A stretch of 64,000 nt of DNA from Alteromonas sp. IB21 (lineage in GTDB: Bacteria > Pseudomonadota > Gammaproteobacteria > Enterobacterales > Alteromonadaceae): contig NZ_JAEFCD010000012.1 of assembly GCF_016405965.1 (NCBI RefSeq), positions 56,904-120,903 on the forward strand, read 5' to 3'. Made by a program: the position numbers and the translations under genes. Shown here one piece after another: positions 54,558 through 63,796 of the stretch. Numbering within the stretch: the first letter of the stretch is position 1; each line of letters opens with the position of its first letter. Under the pieces are notes generated by a model that saw only the letters and a program-made list of their open reading frames with translations, was not told the origin of the DNA and made no database searches.

Positions 54558-55385
54558 ATGACAAAGCAAGTGATCAAAACCATTGTAGTGGACGACGAAC
54601 CTTTAGCTCGCAAGGGGCTTCGTGCTAGGTTAGAGCGCCACGACGATGTCCAGGTGGTTGCCGAATGTCAAAACGGCCTTGAAGCGGTGAGCAGCATTTC
54701 TCAACACCGTCCGGACTTGGTGTTCTTAGATATTCAAATGCCAGGTTTAAATGGTTTTCAAGTCATTCATAAGCTTCGCGAATTAAAGCAGCCCATCCCA
54801 ATGATTGTGTTTGTAACCGCGTATGATAGCTATGCTATCAAAGCGTTTGACGTTCATGCACTTGATTACCTATTAAAACCTGCAGACGACGAACGTTTAG
54901 GCGCTGCGTTAAACAAAGTACGTGAGTATTTTTTAACGCAGCACCAAGACGAGCAGTCGCAAAAGCTTGTAAGTCTGGTAGCTGAATTAACAGGTGACGA
55001 TTGCGAAGAAATTCTTCGCAAGCTAGCTAATGGTGAACCGGTGGAGACCAATCCGTATCCGGATGTGCTCGCTATAAAAGACGGCTCTGAGGTAACGCGT
55101 GTTAATGTTCAAGACATACAGTGGATTGATGCTGCGGGTGACTACATGTGTGTACATGCACTTGATGGCATGCATATTATGCGCAAAACCATGAAAGAGT
55201 TAGAACAAGAGCTTAACCCGCAGTTTTTCGTTCGCGTTCACCGTTCAGCGATTGCCAACATTCGATTTGTTAAGAAGTTAGTGAGTCATATTAGCGGTGA
55301 ATATCACCTTATTCTTCAAAATGACACCGAACTCAAAGTAAGCCGTAGCCATCGTGACAAAGTAAAAGCGGCTATGAAAATGTAA
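54558..55385 (+). CDS. LytTR-family response regulator
   Basis: A 275-residue DNA-binding response regulator with an N-terminal receiver domain (VVDDEPLARKGL, phospho-acceptor Asp near residue 58 in LVFLDIQMPGLNG, Lys in LLKPAD) and a C-terminal LytTR domain (IQWIDAAGDYMCVH, FVRVHRSAIANI, LKVSRSHRDKVK). The frame extends back to 54537 inside the kinase gene, but ATG 54558 has TAAGGA 8 bases upstream and leaves a one-base gap after the kinase stop. It resembles the BtsR/YpdB group. The target genes are unknown. Confidence 0.93.
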   Translation: MTKQVIKTIVVDDEPLARKGLRARLERHDDVQVVAECQNGLEAVSSISQHRPDLVFLDIQMPGLNGFQVIHKLRELKQPIPMIVFVTAYDSYAIKAFDVHALDYLLKPADDERLGAALNKVREYFLTQHQDEQSQKLVSLVAELTGDDCEEILRKLANGEPVETNPYPDVLAIKDGSEVTRVNVQDIQWIDAAGDYMCVHALDGMHIMRKTMKELEQELNPQFFVRVHRSAIANIRFVKKLVSHISGEYHLILQNDTELKVSRSHRDKVKAAMKM

Positions 55386-55413
55386 AGCGGATGCTGAATG
55401 AGTAACACGTGCC

Positions 55414-55450
55414 AAAAAGCCTTGTTCTATCCAAAAACAAGGCTTTTTTT
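55414..55450 (+). terminator. Rho-independent terminator after the two-component operon
   Basis: AAAAAGCCTTGTT pairs with AACAAGGCTTTTT over 13 bp and is followed by further T residues. It lies before the converging pfkA gene. Confidence 0.93.
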
Positions 55451-55493
55451 GTCTTTCACCGGTAGGCATTGCTAATTGAATCAAAAATCAGAT

Positions 55494-56519
55494 CTAATGG
55501 TCATAGGCAATTAGTTGGTGACTAACGTACCTTTCATTCATCAGCGTACGCATCGCCTCTACGCGTGCTTCGTTGAGCGGCTTTGTATTTTTCCACGTCA
55601 TCGACAAAGGAACGGTGACAGGGCGCTGATTCACTTCACCTACCATAATGTCAGTAAGGTCAGTCCCAACTAAACTAATAGCATGTTCTCCAAGAGTTGT
55701 TGCCAGCAAACGGTCTTGAGCCACCGGTGAGCCTCCACGTTGAACATGGCCTAATGTAACCGGCCTGACATCACTTATACCGTGCTGCTGCAAAGCATCA
55801 GTTAAACCTTGTAGGCCATTGGGCCAGACGTTTTCTGCTACCACAGCGATAAAGCTTACCGCGCCTTTTAATGCCCGCTGCGCTTTGATTTGCGCTACCA
55901 TTTTTTGAATCTCGACGTCGGCAGATTCAAAAAATTCTGGCACAACCACGTAATCTGCAGCCGAGGAAAGGGCTGCATTTAATGCTAAAAAACCGGCATT
56001 GCGCCCCATAACTTCTACTAGAAAAATCCGCTCAAACGCATCTGCGGTATCTCGGACTTTATCTATTGAACTCATCGCGGTGTCTATGGCGGTAAAATAG
56101 CCAATAGTTGCATCTGTCCCGGCAATATCGTTATCTATAGTGCCGGGTATACCTATAATCTGGCCATCCCAATGTTCACTCAATTTGGATGCTCCGCGAA
56201 ACGAACCATCGCCACCAATTACTATAAGTGTGTCAATCTCTGCTTGCTTTAGGTTTTCAGCTGCTTTCATCAGCCCTTCTCGGTTTTTAAACTCCTTGCA
56301 ACGGGCGCTGTGCAAAATAGTACCGCCTTGTTGAATAAGATTGTGGGTCGAATCGAGAGAAAGTGAAACATGCTCTTGTTGCAGTAAGCCATTGTAACCA
56401 TGTTTGTAACCTAGCAAAGTAAATTTAGCTTTTTGACACGCAATAATGGCTGCTCTTATACATGCATTCATACCTGGTGCATCGCCACCAGAGGTTAAAA
56501 TTGCGACACGTTTTGACAC
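55494..56519 (-). CDS. pfkA: ATP-dependent 6-phosphofructokinase
   Basis: A 341-residue phosphofructokinase that commits fructose 6-phosphate to glycolysis. Signatures are ILTSGGDAPGMNACIRAA at the N-terminus, VIGGDGSFRGA, the catalytic PGTIDNDIAGTD, and VEVMGRNAGFLAL. The Gly in GGDGS and in PGTIDND marks an ATP rather than a pyrophosphate enzyme (pyrophosphate types have GGDD and PKTIDND). It is longer than the 320-residue E. coli enzyme by a short extension near the C-terminus. It lies alone and converges with the two-component operon. Confidence 0.95.
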   Translation of the reverse strand: MSKRVAILTSGGDAPGMNACIRAAIIACQKAKFTLLGYKHGYNGLLQQEHVSLSLDSTHNLIQQGGTILHSARCKEFKNREGLMKAAENLKQAEIDTLIVIGGDGSFRGASKLSEHWDGQIIGIPGTIDNDIAGTDATIGYFTAIDTAMSSIDKVRDTADAFERIFLVEVMGRNAGFLALNAALSSAADYVVVPEFFESADVEIQKMVAQIKAQRALKGAVSFIAVVAENVWPNGLQGLTDALQQHGISDVRPVTLGHVQRGGSPVAQDRLLATTLGEHAISLVGTDLTDIMVGEVNQRPVTVPLSMTWKNTKPLNEARVEAMRTLMNERYVSHQLIAYDH

Positions 56520-56734
56520 ACTAAAATCCTTCTTTTTTCAGGTAATATGGTTAAAGTACCGGTAAGGTTTCGCTACGTAAAGTGAACGTAGATATTGTTT
56601 AATATAGTAGAAACCTCACTAAAAATAGTAAATCGGTACGATATAGTGAACTATCCACTATTTACGCTCTTTCATTTTCAAAACTAATAAGCGATTTTAC
56701 GGCAAAGAACGTAGTCAACATAAAAGGATAAGTT

Positions 56735-57577
56735 ATGCGCCCACTGTTAGTATTGTTTTCTTTAATCTTTCTTGCTTCATGTAGTTCGAAATTGGCCTAC
56801 AACAACCTCGATTGGTGGGTTTATTGGTATATGGACGACTACATAGAGCTTAAGGATGAGCAGGAAGAAAAATTTGATGATTATTTGCAAAACTGGTTGC
56901 GTTGGCACCAAACGTCAGAGCTTGAGCGCTATAAAGCGCACCTCAGCGAGATTAAAAGCCAAATCAAAGAAGGTAGGCTAGATTCTGGCGCAGTGCAGGG
57001 CCATCTAGTTCAAGCAAGGGAGCATTGGGAGCGAGTGCGCGACGAAATAAGCCCTGAGTTGGCGTTAATCGCAAAAACCTTAGATGACGAACAAGTCGTT
57101 TCTCTTTTTGCTGCACTTGAAAAAGACAATAAAGAGGAAGAAGAAGAGCGTCTTGAATTGCTTGCGAAATCAGAAGAAAAGCGTTTAGAAGAACGGGTTG
57201 AGCGTATTGAAGAGACCATTAATGAACGTATTGGAAAGCTTACCGTCGAGCAAAAACAAATTGTGCGTACATACGCTTCACAGTTTATTTCTACAGGTGA
57301 TGAATGGCTTAAATATCGCAGAAATATACAAAATGCAGCAAGAAAGCTATTTGTAACGCGCACATTTAATAGTGACTTTGAGAGAGACCTTGTCACACTG
57401 ATGCAAAACCCTGATAGCTATAAAACAGATGTTTATAAGCAGAGCAGTGGGCACAATATGACGGTTACCGCAACACTGATTTCAGAAATCTTCTCCACCC
57501 TTACTGATAACCAACGCGAGAGACTGATAGAAAATATTAACGACCTGATTAACACGGTAGAAAACTTTAAGGACTAA
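56735..57577 (+). CDS. DUF6279 family lipoprotein
   Basis: A 280-residue probable lipoprotein: the signal peptide has lipobox LASC right before SSKLAYNNLDWWVYWYMDDY, the conserved start of the DUF6279 family. The rest is strongly helical and charged, with a coiled-coil-like Glu/Arg/Lys stretch around residues 130-170 (LEKDNKEEEEERLELLAKSE). AAGGA lies before ATG 56735. It ends 29 bases from the converging TIGR03915-type gene. The function is unknown; the family is common in Alteromonadales and other gammaproteobacteria. Confidence 0.88.
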   Translation: MRPLLVLFSLIFLASCSSKLAYNNLDWWVYWYMDDYIELKDEQEEKFDDYLQNWLRWHQTSELERYKAHLSEIKSQIKEGRLDSGAVQGHLVQAREHWERVRDEISPELALIAKTLDDEQVVSLFAALEKDNKEEEEERLELLAKSEEKRLEERVERIEETINERIGKLTVEQKQIVRTYASQFISTGDEWLKYRRNIQNAARKLFVTRTFNSDFERDLVTLMQNPDSYKTDVYKQSSGHNMTVTATLISEIFSTLTDNQRERLIENINDLINTVENFKD

Positions 57578-57606
57578 GCAGGGGGCTACATCCTCTGCAG
57601 AGCCAC

Positions 57607-58401
57607 TTAGTGTTTATTTCCATCAATAATCATTTTATGTGCACGGGCGCCCGACTGCTTAATCATGTCGTCTATCAACGAGGTTTCAGGCATATTTTTC
57701 CAATACTTCTTAGGCATCTGATTTAGCATCGCATTCGTCTTAATGCGCGCAGGGTTAAATATATTTGCGTAATAAGTAAGCCAGTACTTTTCAATACGAT
57801 CATCATCAGGAACGACACTGGGATCCGGGTTATCCTCAAGGAAAAGCGTTTCGGTATCCCAATGAGCGGCGCGGTAAGGAGTTAAGATAGACCACCGCAT
57901 ATTTTTAAAGCGCGTTTGGAAGAAGTCGAGCTTGATTTCTAAACTGTAATGTTCTGGTTCATACCATGCGACGAAGTGCTCGTTACCCTCATTATTGAGT
58001 TCCCTAAATCTCAGAAAAGCGCTCATTTTATATGCGTCTCGTTTGACGGCTTTTGCAAGCGCATAAAGCTGCATTATGTCTTCGTCTGTTTTTAATTGAA
58101 TAAGATTTTTGTTTTCATAAATTATCCGCCACAAAACGCGATAACACAAAGCAAAGCGGTTCGTATCACTATGACACAGTGCATATTTAAATAGCGCCAA
58201 AGCAGATTTGGGAATTGTGTACTTTATTTGAAAATTGCTAGTAGCTTGGGTCTGCTCTTCATGGCCAAACAGATCGTCCTGTACCGAGTGAGCGTTTTGC
58301 CAGATAACGTGCTCTGGAGGAATGCCGTGTGCTAGGCACTCCCTTGATGCTTCGCGCCATTTATCAAAGCCAGGCACCGATGTGACGGTTATCGTCTTCA
58401 T
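57607..58401 (-). CDS. TIGR03915-type (DUF4130) putative DNA-metabolism protein
   Basis: A 264-residue protein of the family that accompanies putative radical-SAM DNA-repair proteins and, in other bacteria, is fused to UdgX-type uracil-DNA glycosylases. Characteristic segments are FVAWYEPEHYSLEIKLDFFQ, RWSILTPYRAAHWD and DDRIEKYWLTYYANIFNPAR, with a C-terminal MPKKYWKNMPET. It has no signal peptide. It follows the radical SAM gene by 49 bases and is probably cotranscribed from the SOS-like promoter upstream of that gene. The molecular role is unproven. Confidence 0.83.
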   Translation of the reverse strand: MKTITVTSVPGFDKWREASRECLAHGIPPEHVIWQNAHSVQDDLFGHEEQTQATSNFQIKYTIPKSALALFKYALCHSDTNRFALCYRVLWRIIYENKNLIQLKTDEDIMQLYALAKAVKRDAYKMSAFLRFRELNNEGNEHFVAWYEPEHYSLEIKLDFFQTRFKNMRWSILTPYRAAHWDTETLFLEDNPDPSVVPDDDRIEKYWLTYYANIFNPARIKTNAMLNQMPKKYWKNMPETSLIDDMIKQSGARAHKMIIDGNKH

Positions 58402-58450
58402 TTCGTTACTACCTTTAACGTTAACCTAGGACTATTAGTGTGACTTTCAT

Positions 58451-59692
58451 TCAAGCACCAAATAACTCAATTTGCTTGGGCTGCTTAAATTGGAGTTCAA
58501 AATTGTTGCTATCGAGTAAGTGAATGTCTGGTGAGTAGTCGCCCACGCTAATGAAAGGTTTCAGCTTTTTTAGGGGTAGCCGCATTTTCGTAAGATCTAT
58601 CCAATTTAGTTTAGTGTAACGGCGTATAGACAAAATTTTTTGTACCGTGCGTGCACCAAGCCCCGGTACTCGCAACAACAGCATTTTATCGGCTTTGTTT
58701 AAATCGATTGGAAATACATGGCGATTTCGTAATGCCCATGCGAGCTTGGGGTCGTGATCCATATCCAGCATGTCGTCATGAACAATTTCATCGAGGGTAA
58801 ACCCATAAAAACGCAGAAGCCAGTCAGCTTGATAGAGGCGATGTTCACGGATCAAAGGCGCTGGTTTTAAAGGTAAAACTTGTGAGGCGTCAGGTATAGG
58901 TGAAAATGCAGAGTAATAAACCCGACGGAGTTTTTGTTCGCTGTAGAGTTTAACGCTGGTTCCCAAAATGATTTTGTCATTCGAATCATCCGCACCAATG
59001 ATCATTTGGGTCGACTGTCCACCAGGCGCAAAGCGGGGAGGGCGTTTGCCTGAGTGTGTTTTATCGACTTTATGTTCCGTTATTTTGTCTTTAAGTGTAT
59101 TCATCGCCCCATGAATCGCGCCAAGGTCTTTCTCTGGAGCATACTTATTCAATGAAGGTTGAGTTGGCATCTCGACATTTATACTTAATCTATCTGCGTA
59201 TAAACCGGCCTCAGCCTGTAATTCGGGCGAGGCGTTTGGGATGGTTTTTAGGTGTATGTAGCCCTTGAACCCGTGATCGAGGCGCAGAGATTTAGCAATG
59301 CGCACCATACTTTCCATCGTTAAATCTGGTGAGCCAACAATACCGGAACTAAGAAATAAACCTTCGATGTAGTTACGTTTATAAAAATTGAGGGTTAAAT
59401 CTACAGTTTCTTTCACTGAGAAACGGGCACGTCGTACATTGCTTGATACTCTATTGATGCAATAATGGCAGTCGTAGATACAGTAGTTTGTCATCAAAAT
59501 CTTTAATAGCGAAACGCACCGTCCATCAGGGGTAAAACTATGGCATATACCCGAACCGCCAGTCAGCGAGCCTATGCCGGCTTTATCCGTTTTACCCGCC
59601 TGCCGTTTGCCTGCTGAGCCGCTTGCACAAGACGCATCGTACTTAGCGGCGTCTGAAAGAATTTCTAGTTTTTGTATCAGTTTGTCATGCAT
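58451..59692 (-). CDS. Putative DNA modification/repair radical SAM protein (TIGR03916-type)
   Basis: A 413-residue radical SAM protein. The [4Fe-4S] motif is Cys 71, Cys 75 and Cys 78 in NYCIYDCHYCINRV, within a TIM-barrel-like region with GLFLSSGIVGSPD. Near the C-terminus LLRVPGLGARTVQKIL forms a helix-hairpin-helix, a non-specific DNA-binding element. This combination matches the family of putative DNA modification or repair proteins related to SplB. It is the first gene of a two-gene unit with a TIGR03915-type partner. A LexA-like box and well-spaced -35/-10 elements lie about 100 bases upstream, which suggests SOS control. The lesion or substrate is unknown. Confidence 0.88.
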   Translation of the reverse strand: MHDKLIQKLEILSDAAKYDASCASGSAGKRQAGKTDKAGIGSLTGGSGICHSFTPDGRCVSLLKILMTNYCIYDCHYCINRVSSNVRRARFSVKETVDLTLNFYKRNYIEGLFLSSGIVGSPDLTMESMVRIAKSLRLDHGFKGYIHLKTIPNASPELQAEAGLYADRLSINVEMPTQPSLNKYAPEKDLGAIHGAMNTLKDKITEHKVDKTHSGKRPPRFAPGGQSTQMIIGADDSNDKIILGTSVKLYSEQKLRRVYYSAFSPIPDASQVLPLKPAPLIREHRLYQADWLLRFYGFTLDEIVHDDMLDMDHDPKLAWALRNRHVFPIDLNKADKMLLLRVPGLGARTVQKILSIRRYTKLNWIDLTKMRLPLKKLKPFISVGDYSPDIHLLDSNNFELQFKQPKQIELFGA

Positions 59693-59787
59693 TGCAGGTT
59701 AGTGTTTCCTTTAGGTAAAAACAGTTTAACGGCTTTGTCACATAGTCTTTAGTCAATCTATGCTCATTCACACCAAGACTATTCGGC

Positions 59788-59816
59788 TTTATAGCATGTA
59801 TATATATACAGTACAA
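59788..59816 (-). promoter_or_regulatory. SOS-like promoter of the radical SAM operon with overlapping LexA box
   Basis: On the minus strand TTGTAC (59816-59811) and TATAAA (59793-59788) are separated by exactly 17 bases, a good sigma-70 promoter. The sequence TACTGTATATATATACATGC (59813-59794) overlaps the -35 and spacer. It matches the LexA consensus TACTGTATATATATACAGTA at 17 of 20 positions, and CTGT-N8-ACAG at all but the last base. This is the usual geometry of a LexA-repressed promoter. Confidence 0.7.
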
Positions 59817-59950
59817 ATCTGTTATGTTGATACTCGATCAAACTGTATGGGAAAGACAAGAATGCGCAGTGTGAATGTTTGTTGATAGCGGACGATTAGC
59901 GGGCTTAAGAATGTGCTTTTGCGATAAATCACAATTCGTTGGTGTAGAGG

Positions 59951-61591
59951 TCAAAAACCGATGTATTGTGAGAGTTCGTCTCGAAGATTGACGTATTTCT
60001 CTTTATAAGGTGCTTTGAGCGCCATGTCGTCTATTAACTTAAATAAACGCTTACACTCATTAATCAAGTTTGCATCGGCTTTACCCTCTCTCACTAATAT
60101 TTGAAGAAGACATTGAAGTAGGTTGAGTGCAACACCGGTATTAACAGGTGCAAAGCCTTGAGCAAGGGCAAATGATGCCTTAGCACGCTCATAGTCCTTT
60201 TCTTGGTAATGTTGAATACCCTCACGATTAAACTGCTGATAGCTAGCCAGGCTTTTTTGCGCGTTTTGAGCCTGTTTTCTTAGCATACTTGCACTATTTT
60301 GGTCGAGCTCATCGTCCCGAGACTCTAGTAACGCGTTTAACTGAATCGCGTCATCGAATTCCCCCAATTTAAACATCACATTTATACTATCAGGGATGTA
60401 AGCAGTAGGAACGTCAGTGTACTTTTCATCTAGTAAGTTTTGAGACAAGGCTAAATGTCGCTTTGCGTCTATTAACTTTCCATCTATCGCGCTTATTCTG
60501 GCGTTAACAATTTTTCCAAAGATACTTATGTCAAAGTCGCGGTCTATTTTTTGAAGATGTTCATCAAATTTTCCCCGCTGCAGTGTGAGAAGGGCTTCTT
60601 GTTGATACTTGTTGCGCTGTTTTTTATCTTCTGCAAATTCCGCAATGTCTAAATAGCTTCTGATAATGCCGCACCAATGAAGGCTGTTTTTGTGTACGGT
60701 ACGTTTTGATAAATCCCAAATAGCTAAACTAGAGCTTGCCGCGAGTAGCAAATCCTCATTATCTCTGCCAATCTCGCAGGCTTTAAAATGCCTTGGCAGC
60801 GAATAGGGAGAGAGTTTAATTGCTTCCTTGATAGCTTCTAATGCTTTTTCACCAGATGTGATTGCTTGGTAAACCTGAGCAAGAATATCGTGTGCATCTG
60901 CATTAAATCTGTTGCGCTTGAGGGTTTTCTTAGCCACTGATATAGCTTTTTCATAGTCTTTCAATTGAAGGTAGGTTTTGCCAATCGCCACTTGAGCCCA
61001 AAGCACAGGCTTTCCATCTATGTAGCTATTTAAGACATCAAGCGCTTTTTTAGGCTGATCAATTCGCCAATATAACTCCACCAAGAGTTGCTCACAGTGG
61101 CCTTTATAATGAGACGGCGCATCTAGGAGCGCTTCAATATGGTCGATAGCGCTATTGAGTTCTCCTTTATTAATCAGTGTATAAGCTTCTTTTAAGAACT
61201 CGCGTTTTTGAAAAGCGCGTACAATTCGAGATTTTAACTGTACCTGTGAAAAGGGCTTGATAAGAAAGTCATCTGGACGACGCTCTATTGAGCCTAACAC
61301 TATCGGTCGTGCGCTATCGGCGCTAATTAGAATAAATACGGTCGTTGGACTAATGAGACTGCCAGTGCGCAGCTCCTCGACTAATTCATATCCATTTTTG
61401 TTGTCTGCGCCTAAATGAAGATCACAGATGATGATATCGAATTTATGCTTTTTGCAAAGTGATAGCGCTTGTTCTGCTGACGATTTAGTGACCACATCAG
61501 ACACGCCCATAGAGTGCATTAATCCCTTGAGGAGAAGGAGGAAAGGTCGTTGATCTTCAACAATCAAGACTTGTTTGTTGCTAAATTGCAT
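59951..61591 (-). CDS. Response regulator with REC domain and TPR repeats (second copy)
   Basis: A 546-residue paralogue of the protein encoded at 39229-40830. The receiver domain has LIVEDQRPFLLLL, phospho-acceptor Asp near residue 57 in IIICDLHLGADNKNGYEL, and Lys in FLIKPFSQVQLKSRI. The remaining 400 residues are TPR-like helical repeats, the clearest being PVLWAQVAIGKTYLQLKDYE and RFNADAHDILAQVYQAITSG. There is no output domain and no adjacent kinase. The two proteins share the phrase K-P-V/I-L-W-A-Q with the TPR start, which suggests one family. A VieB-like protein-interaction role is inferred. Confidence 0.88.
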   Translation of the reverse strand: MQFSNKQVLIVEDQRPFLLLLKGLMHSMGVSDVVTKSSAEQALSLCKKHKFDIIICDLHLGADNKNGYELVEELRTGSLISPTTVFILISADSARPIVLGSIERRPDDFLIKPFSQVQLKSRIVRAFQKREFLKEAYTLINKGELNSAIDHIEALLDAPSHYKGHCEQLLVELYWRIDQPKKALDVLNSYIDGKPVLWAQVAIGKTYLQLKDYEKAISVAKKTLKRNRFNADAHDILAQVYQAITSGEKALEAIKEAIKLSPYSLPRHFKACEIGRDNEDLLLAASSSLAIWDLSKRTVHKNSLHWCGIIRSYLDIAEFAEDKKQRNKYQQEALLTLQRGKFDEHLQKIDRDFDISIFGKIVNARISAIDGKLIDAKRHLALSQNLLDEKYTDVPTAYIPDSINVMFKLGEFDDAIQLNALLESRDDELDQNSASMLRKQAQNAQKSLASYQQFNREGIQHYQEKDYERAKASFALAQGFAPVNTGVALNLLQCLLQILVREGKADANLINECKRLFKLIDDMALKAPYKEKYVNLRDELSQYIGF

Positions 61592-61712
61592 TTCGCATCC
61601 GTGAATGAGCGCACCTAGGCCTAGTAGAAGTATATCTAACTTTTAAAAATAAGCTTAAGAAAAACATTATCTTGCCGAAAACATAAGTATGCAAATTAAG
61701 TAATAAAAATGG

Positions 61713-62267
61713 ATGCCATTAGACACTCCCGCTGCTAACGACAATACGCCTATCGACCCCAGTATTTACTGGGAGCGAAGTGGGGTGCTTGCTCGCGCAT
61801 CAGCGCAAGGTGCACTTTTTTCCTTATACCTTGCCATGCAGCAACACAGTGTTGCGGAGCCGTTTCAAATTGAACCGGCAAGTTCAGGCTTAGAACAACA
61901 AAATAGCGTAGAGGCACAACTTGCCTCATTAAATCATTACAGGCGGCCGTCACTCGCTGCGGGCAAAAGTGAATGGAAAACAATGCACGTAATGCCTTTG
62001 CTTGTTGCACAGGACTATGCCACAGCGCGGCTGTACTTGGCATTAAAACCTGCACCTTTGGCACAAACCAACGATGAAAAGCGACTGCCCGATGACGTAA
62101 TACATAACTGCAGCCTTGCTACGCAAAAAAGACTTAAAAAACAATATGCAAATTCAGTTAAAGAAGACAATACATTACTCTATGACATTCTTACTTCTCA
62201 ACGCGGTGAAACCGACTCTGCAAACCCTGGACAACTAAATTCAGCGACCTTTAGAAGTATGGCTTAG
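61713..62267 (+). CDS. Hypothetical protein
   Basis: A 184-residue protein I do not recognise with confidence. It is soluble by composition, with an N-terminal helix-rich part (IYWERSGVLARASAQGALFS, LYLAMQQHSVAEPF) and a second segment TMHVMPLLVAQDYATARLYL; the C-terminal 60 residues look disordered. ATG 61713 has no good Shine-Dalgarno sequence. Upstream is the divergent REC-TPR gene, 121 bases away; downstream is trhO. Its composition and codon use look like the neighbours, so I regard it as a real gene. Confidence 0.65.
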   Translation: MPLDTPAANDNTPIDPSIYWERSGVLARASAQGALFSLYLAMQQHSVAEPFQIEPASSGLEQQNSVEAQLASLNHYRRPSLAAGKSEWKTMHVMPLLVAQDYATARLYLALKPAPLAQTNDEKRLPDDVIHNCSLATQKRLKKQYANSVKEDNTLLYDILTSQRGETDSANPGQLNSATFRSMA

Positions 62268-62405
62268 CACGACGCTTTGAACCACAAAGAGCCAAAAACG
62301 ACCCACTAAATCACATCTTTCCTAGTTTTTAACCTATAGTTTTGTTATATTGCGCGCCGCATTTTTGCACTGGTCTTACGCTCCAATCAGCAAAGGTAAA
62401 AAACT

Positions 62406-63401
62406 ATGTCTAAATATATTGTTTGCGCAATGTATAAATTTGTTGCGCTCGAAAACTTTAAAGAAATTCGTCAACCTCTCCTTGAAGCCATGGAAGCAAA
62501 TGGCATTAAAGGCACTCTTCTTCTCGCTCACGAGGGTATAAACGGCACTGTGTCGGGCACCCGTGAAGGTATCGACGCTTTACTCGCTTATTTGAACAGT
62601 GATGAACGTATTAACCCAATTTCTTTTAAAGAGTCACTTCACGACGAGCAGCCTTTCTACCGCACTAAAGTAAAGCTTAAAAAAGAAATTGTTACGATGG
62701 GTGTTGAGGGTATCGACCCGCGCCGAACTGTGGGTACGTATGTAAAACCTAAAGATTGGAACGCGCTAATTAGCGATCCGGACGTTACGGTTATTGACAC
62801 ACGAAACGGTTACGAAATTGAAATTGGTACTTTCAAAAACGCGATCGACCCAAAAACTGAAACTTTTCGCGAGTTTCCAGAATACGTAGCAAAAGAACTA
62901 GACCCGTCTAAAAATAAGAAAGTTGCAATGTTTTGCACTGGTGGTATCCGCTGTGAAAAATCTACCGCTTATTTGAAAGAACAGGGTTTTGAAGAGGTCT
63001 ATCACTTAGAAGGCGGCATTTTACAGTATCTTGAAGATGTTCCAAAAGAAGAGTCGCTGTGGGAAGGGGACTGTTTTGTATTTGATAACCGTGTTGCCGT
63101 TAATCACGATTTAGAGAAAAGCCATTACGAGCAGTGTTATGCATGTAGACTTCCTATCACCGAAGAAGACAAGCAAAGCGATAAATACGAGCCGGGCGTA
63201 AGCTGTCCTCATTGTTTTGGTACACATACTGAAGACCAAATTGCTCGATTTAGAGAGCGTGAAAAGCAAGTTCAGCTGGCGAAAGAACGTCAACAAGAAC
63301 ACGTAGGAACTGAAGCGCGTTTGACCATGGAACAAAAACGCAAAGAAAAAGCGGAAGCTCAACGTTTACGCGCACTTAAAGCGAAAGAAAATCAGGCGTA
63401 G
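62406..63401 (+). CDS. trhO: tRNA uridine(34) hydroxylase TrhO (rhodanese-domain)
   Basis: A 331-residue enzyme of the TrhO/YceA family, which performs oxygen-dependent hydroxylation of U34 in certain tRNAs, the first step to (c)mo5U. The N-terminal acylphosphatase-like domain includes [14 protein letters not shown], followed by a rhodanese domain with [19 protein letters not shown] and the active-site loop [18 protein letters not shown]-terminal zinc-like cluster is seen in CYACRLPI and SCPHCFG. AAAGG precedes ATG 62406. CmoM, which acts later on the same modification, is encoded at 35784-36527 in this window. Confidence 0.95.
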   Translation: MSKYIVCAMYKFVALENFKEIRQPLLEAMEANGIKGTLLLAHEGINGTVSGTREGIDALLAYLNSDERINPISFKESLHDEQPFYRTKVKLKKEIVTMGVEGIDPRRTVGTYVKPKDWNALISDPDVTVIDTRNGYEIEIGTFKNAIDPKTETFREFPEYVAKELDPSKNKKVAMFCTGGIRCEKSTAYLKEQGFEEVYHLEGGILQYLEDVPKEESLWEGDCFVFDNRVAVNHDLEKSHYEQCYACRLPITEEDKQSDKYEPGVSCPHCFGTHTEDQIARFREREKQVQLAKERQQEHVGTEARLTMEQKRKEKAEAQRLRALKAKENQA

Positions 63402-63460
63402 ACAGCCAGAAAGAAGGACGTTACACTCGTGTTTATTGCAGTTGAAATTAAGGAATGCGA

Positions 63461-63703
63461 GTGAGCACTCAACTTTCAGAATCTAAAATTGAAGAAATTA
63501 GGAAGGACTTTAGCTTTTTCGATCGCGATGGCAATGGCCAAATTGATTTGCCAGAGTTCATTGAGCTTCTAACCGTTATTTCGCCAAAAACTAAAGCGAG
63601 CCACGTACAAGAGGGCTTCAAGATTATCGATAGTAATGACGACGGTTACATCGACTTTGAAGAGTTTTTGGAGTGGTGGCAAGAAGGGTGGTGGGAGTAC
63701 TAA
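63461..63703 (+). CDS. Small EF-hand calcium-binding protein
   Basis: An 80-residue protein with two canonical EF-hand loops: DRDGNGQIDLPE (residues 21-32) and DSNDDGYIDFEE (57-68), each with acidic residues at positions 1, 3 or 5, 9 and 12 and Gly at 6. The start is GTG 63461, because TAAGGA ends six bases before it; the ATG at 63455 would have no room for a ribosome-binding site. There is no signal peptide, so it is probably cytoplasmic. The C-terminus is Trp-rich (EWWQEGWWEY). It lies 59 bases after trhO. A calmodulin-like buffer or sensor is the simple reading. Confidence 0.88.
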   Translation: MSTQLSESKIEEIRKDFSFFDRDGNGQIDLPEFIELLTVISPKTKASHVQEGFKIIDSNDDGYIDFEEFLEWWQEGWWEY

Positions 63704-63796
63704 GCCAAGGCTTACTGTTGCCAACATTTGCCAGAGGTTTCCTTACGCTCTTTTTAATGCGCAAGTGAAACTTAAAATCGTACACAGAATATAAAC

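Noticed and set aside
716..63362. Many antisense and shifted open frames inside the long genes
   Set aside because: They lie wholly within well-supported genes, show no family motifs and have no ribosome-binding sites.
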